A DNA stretch of 9,827 bases from CAZQEZ01 sp964592475 (GTDB taxonomy: Bacteria; Bacteroidota; Bacteroidia; Cytophagales; Cyclobacteriaceae). The stretch spans positions 1 to 9,827 of the forward strand of contig CAZQEZ010000147.1 in assembly GCA_964592475.1 (NCBI GenBank), read 5' to 3'. Shown in pieces: positions 7,699 to 9,827 of this stretch. Position 1 is the first letter of the stretch. Each line of letters opens with the position of its first letter. The notes under the pieces are model-generated. The model worked only from the letters and a program-made list of their open reading frames with translations. It did not search any database and was not told where the DNA came from. The position numbers and the translations under genes are program-made.

Positions 7699-7802
7699 AT
7701 TGAAGAATTATACAACTTTCGTTTAATAAAAGACCTTCGCACAAACATTCAGCTTTACCCTTCAGTTACAAATTTGATTTTAGCTAACCGATATTTTTTC
7801 TC

Positions 7803-8246
7803 ATGATTATGCTTTTATTTCTAAATTTAATATTACTAATAAGTATTACGTTGTCAAGTTTTGCCCAAACTTTTAAGCTTGAAGGAACTATTGTAGACGA
7901 ACAAAGAGAACCCGTACCTTTTGCTCAAGTAGCCTTATCTGAAAAAGATGGCAAATCCCCGGTGGCGGGAGCCATTAGTAGAAAAGACGGCTCTTTTAGT
8001 TTACAAACCAGAGAAGGCACTTATGATATTACTATAATATTTGTAGGTTATAAAACTAAAAAAATAAATGCCGTACAACTAAACAAACCAATAAACTTAG
8101 GAACCACTACGGCGATATTGCAAGCAGACTATGTGCACCCCTTCACCTATGGAAAGCTCGAAACTGGTTATAAGTCTACTTTCCGGTCACTGGACAATGA
8201 CTATGATTATGAAGTACTGATTCAAGGCCGCGACACATGGATGTAA
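7803..8246 (+). pseudogene. Remnant of a CarboxypepD_reg / beta-barrel outer-membrane protein
   Basis: The 147-residue frame begins with a signal peptide (residues 1-21, cleavage after SFA). A CarboxypepD_reg-like domain follows at about 25-100 (KLEGTIVDEQREPVPFAQVAL...KDGSFSL...YDITIIFVGYKTKKI...INLG). In intact relatives (TonB-receptor-like, outer-membrane beta-barrel family 3, typically about 800 residues) this leads into a plug domain and a long barrel. Here residue 101 (near nucleotide 8103) passes straight into TTAILQADYVHPF...KLETGYKSTFRSLDNDYDYE (101-137), which reads like one or two barrel strands from much deeper in such proteins. The frame then stops. The simplest reading is an in-frame internal deletion plus loss of the 3' end. 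Alternatively, it is a short secreted protein that still folds as a single CarboxypepD_reg domain. The start could also be the ATG at 7809. Confidence 0.6.
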
Positions 8247-8884
8247 CAGGGACGGTTACTAACATTGAGATTAAAGATCGCAGCAAAAAAGCTGGCATTG
8301 AAAACCTATATACTTATCTCACGATCAAGGTAGAGAAAATCTCGCCTCCAGATGTTGCCTCGGAGTTAACTGTAGAGGAGTTGAGTTTTACTCGGCAGAC
8401 TGACATTGATGTAGATCCATATATCTCTGTCAATGACACAGTGGCTGTAACAGTGGTTGGCAATGATTTTTCCGATCCAAGTTGGTTTCGGGATATACAA
8501 GTTAAAAAAACTTTAAGTACACGCGCTATACGGTATCTATCCACCATGTTGGGTAAGCTGGATATTGCCATTGTTGCCCGTCTGGAACAAACCCTGATTG
8601 ATACTAAACTATTTGATACCAGAGAGGATAATGAGCAAAACTATTTGAATCTTTTCCCAGGTTTTCAATCGAAATTAGATATGAAAAATATAAATTTGCA
8701 ATATTGGACAATTTTAGCAGGACTAACTTTGATAATTATTGCATTAAGACTTTTAAGCGGACTAGAACTGAAACAATACGGAAACTTTATAGTGACTGTG
8801 ATTTCCGCAGGACTAATATCATTAATAATAACACCTTGGTTGACAATAACGAAAAAAACAACAAACCGCCAACAGCGTGTATAA
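8237..8884 (+). CDS. Unrecognised protein with beta-rich N-terminus and two C-terminal membrane segments
   Basis: I do not recognise this 215-residue product. Residues 2-92 alternate like a beta-barrel of OB-fold type (VTGTVTNIEIKD, YTYLTIKVEKI, DTVAVTVVGNDF), but this is only an impression. Residues 93-148 look helical and charged. Two hydrophobic segments follow at about 156-174 and 183-204, then a basic tail. There is no signal peptide. The frame overlaps the end of the preceding remnant by 10 bases and is open upstream only to 8213, so the first ATG (8237) was taken; the true N-terminus may have been lost at that junction. Met149 (8681) could start a separate 67-residue membrane protein, so this may be a fusion of two pieces. 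The stop codon (8882-8884) lies inside the left arm of the inverted-repeat element, so the last residues (RV) are encoded by the repeat. Confidence 0.6.
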   Translation: MDVTGTVTNIEIKDRSKKAGIENLYTYLTIKVEKISPPDVASELTVEELSFTRQTDIDVDPYISVNDTVAVTVVGNDFSDPSWFRDIQVKKTLSTRAIRYLSTMLGKLDIAIVARLEQTLIDTKLFDTREDNEQNYLNLFPGFQSKLDMKNINLQYWTILAGLTLIIIALRLLSGLELKQYGNFIVTVISAGLISLIITPWLTITKKTTNRQQRV

Positions 8885-8999
8885 GAAATAGCGGGTTCAG
8901 TAATAAATTAAGGGTCATTGCTTTTAATAAAGTCAGTGCTAAACTGAAAGTGAGATGCTTTTAAATCCGCTACTTCTCATACACGAGACCCGTTATGGC
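8868..8999 (+). repeat. attC-like imperfect inverted-repeat element, copy A
   Basis: The left arm CGTGTATAAGAAATAGCGG (8876-8894) pairs with the right arm CCGCTACTTCTCATACACG (8967-8985) at 17 of 19 positions. Outside these, GCCAAC (8868-8873) matches the complement of GTTATGGC (8992-8999) apart from a two-base insertion. Inside, TTCAGT (8896-8901) pairs with ACTGAA (8943-8948). The centre also has short direct repeats: GTCATTGCT (8914-8922) against GTCAGTGCT (8932-8940), and TGCTTTTAA twice (8919, 8956). Nested imperfect arms ending in a GTTATGGC-like core resemble integron attC sites, but the core is not the canonical GTTRRRY, so this is a structural analogy. Confidence 0.75.
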
Positions 9000-9018
9000 T
9001 AATTAAAAAAATACGAGC

Positions 9019-9729
9019 ATGTCAGATAGTTACCACGTAACGATTAGAGATTTTAAAGGATACACCAAGAAAGAATTAGATGAGATGGCATCTGACCCTA
9101 ATTCTCTTTTGACTGAATGGTCGAAGAAAAGGGCTTTGAAAAAATCAATAAAAAAGACCAGAAAGGAAATGAACAATTCTATTAAATTGACTACCTCAAT
9201 GAATAAACAAATGGTTGATGATATTGAACAATTGAAAAAGAATATGTTTTCGGAGGATTGGGAGCTAGTTAAGTCCTCCGCAGATAAACTTGGAGACATT
9301 GGCGGAAGCGAGATTACAGACTTTTTGATTTCACTATTAGATTTAGACGATTCAGGGATTAGAGATAGAGCAGCTTTAGCACTTGAACAGATTGGTGATA
9401 ATAAAGCTGTGGAGCCATTATTTAAATCAATTTTCAAAAATCACAATTACAACGGGACTATGGTTTTTGCCTTGGAGTCGTTGGATTGCAGCAAACATCT
9501 TAAGGATATATTTAAGATTTTATTTTCCGAGTCTTATGAAGCCAAAATGAGTGCAATGGCGATTCTTGATACACAGATTTTTGAATTCACAAGTCAGGAT
9601 TTAATCGAAATTAGAGACATGTGGGAGGATTGCAAATTACATCCTGAGAAATGTCCTGAAGTTGAGGATGACAATGTGAGAAAGGAAATGCAAGATAGTG
9701 TAAATGGATTTATGGAATATTTAAAATAA
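9019..9729 (+). CDS. HEAT-repeat protein in a cassette-like unit
   Basis: The 236-residue product has a polar, lysine-rich N-terminus (MSDSYHVTIRDFKGYTKKEL; basic stretch 37-50). After a short helical linker, HEAT-type helical pairs run from about residue 80 to 175: SEDWELVKSSADKLGDIG, then a second unit with DDSGIRDRAALALEQIGDNKAVEPL, and a weaker third. An acidic C-terminus follows. HEAT repeats form curved scaffolds that bind proteins or other partners; no catalytic motif is visible. There is no signal peptide or membrane segment, so it is probably cytoplasmic. The ATG lies 19 bases after repeat copy A, and the stop lies about 8 bases before copy B, so the gene fills the space between them, as in an integron cassette. 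No consensus promoter is evident, so expression may depend on upstream transcription. Confidence 0.82.
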   Translation: MSDSYHVTIRDFKGYTKKELDEMASDPNSLLTEWSKKRALKKSIKKTRKEMNNSIKLTTSMNKQMVDDIEQLKKNMFSEDWELVKSSADKLGDIGGSEITDFLISLLDLDDSGIRDRAALALEQIGDNKAVEPLFKSIFKNHNYNGTMVFALESLDCSKHLKDIFKILFSESYEAKMSAMAILDTQIFEFTSQDLIEIRDMWEDCKLHPEKCPEVEDDNVRKEMQDSVNGFMEYLK

Positions 9730-9737
9730 AATTAACT

Positions 9738-9827
9738 GGCCACAATATCGTGTATAAGTAATTGGGGCATAAGTGCTTAATTGAAAATAAAAGCATAAAT
9801 TAAAGGTCAGTGCTAAACCGAAAAGTT
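9738..9827 (+). repeat. attC-like inverted-repeat element, copy B, truncated by window end
   Basis: CGTGTATAAGTAATTGGGG (9749-9767) matches the left arm of copy A at 15 of 19 positions, and GTCAGTGCTAAACCGAAA (9806-9823) matches the internal block of copy A (8932-8949) at 17 of 18. GGCCAC (9738-9743) sits where copy A has GCCAAC. The order and orientation are the same as in copy A. The right arm is expected just beyond the window. Confidence 0.75.

Larger units (their letters stand above)
7388..7802. other. Divergent intergenic region between gapA and the outer-membrane protein remnant
   Basis: This 415-bp AT-rich gap has no credible coding frame. It holds the gapA promoter on the left and a possible rightward promoter near 7667-7698. 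A perfect palindrome, AGCTAAA (7582-7588) and TTTAGCT (7591-7597) with a two-base centre, could be an operator or a small hairpin. Confidence 0.45.

Noticed and set aside
8704..8964. Rightward 86-codon frame overlapping the end of the unknown protein and repeat copy A
   Set aside because: It reads through the repeat hairpin in a different frame, with low-complexity Asn/Thr/Lys content, so it is not a likely gene.
8868..8999. Calling copy A a bona fide integron attC site or an insertion-sequence end
   Set aside because: The outer core does not fit GTTRRRY exactly, no integrase or transposase is visible and no target-site duplication was found; only an attC-like description is justified.
9030..9437. 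Leftward 135-codon frame opposite the HEAT-repeat gene
   Set aside because: Serine- and leucine-rich shadow of the HEAT coding strand with no motif.

Overview
The window looks like a chromosomal segment from a free-living member of the Bacteroidota, probably Cytophagales-like. The evidence is AT-rich DNA, an almost exact Bacteroidota-type promoter (TTTG-N19-TAnnTTTG) in front of gapA, no clear Shine-Dalgarno signals, and characteristic protein types: a CarboxypepD_reg-type outer-membrane protein remnant, a DUF3179 protein, and a glutamate 5-kinase with a PUA domain. The assignment rests on gene content and motifs, not on a database search.

Layout. Positions 1-182 are intergenic and begin with a palindromic repeat element cut by the window edge. 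Positions 183-3132 hold three leftward genes: a small secreted protein of unknown function, then proB and proA, the first two enzymes of proline synthesis. A 425-bp AT-rich gap carries divergent promoters. A rightward gene (3558-5261) follows, whose product consists of eight tandem helicase-associated (HA) repeats and has no helicase motor. It converges on a leftward DUF3179 protein (5297-6226). Next comes leftward gapA (6383-7387), with a strong terminator and a textbook promoter.

The right end (7803-9827) differs in character. A rightward outer-membrane protein gene appears to be decayed: signal peptide and CarboxypepD_reg domain are fused in frame to a short beta-barrel fragment, with the plug region missing. 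An unrecognised 215-residue protein with two C-terminal membrane segments follows directly. Its stop codon lies inside the left arm of a 132-bp imperfect inverted-repeat element (8868-8999). A HEAT-repeat gene (9019-9729) tightly fills the space between this element and a second, truncated copy (9738 to the window end). One gene framed by attC-like hairpin repeats resembles an integron gene cassette, and it is the most interesting structure here. No integrase is present in the window.

Functionally, the left and centre are core metabolism (proline synthesis, glycolysis) plus conserved accessory proteins. The right end looks like an accessory insertion zone where a former outer-membrane receptor gene has been eroded and cassette-like units have accumulated. 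I see no tRNA, rRNA, CRISPR array or transposase.
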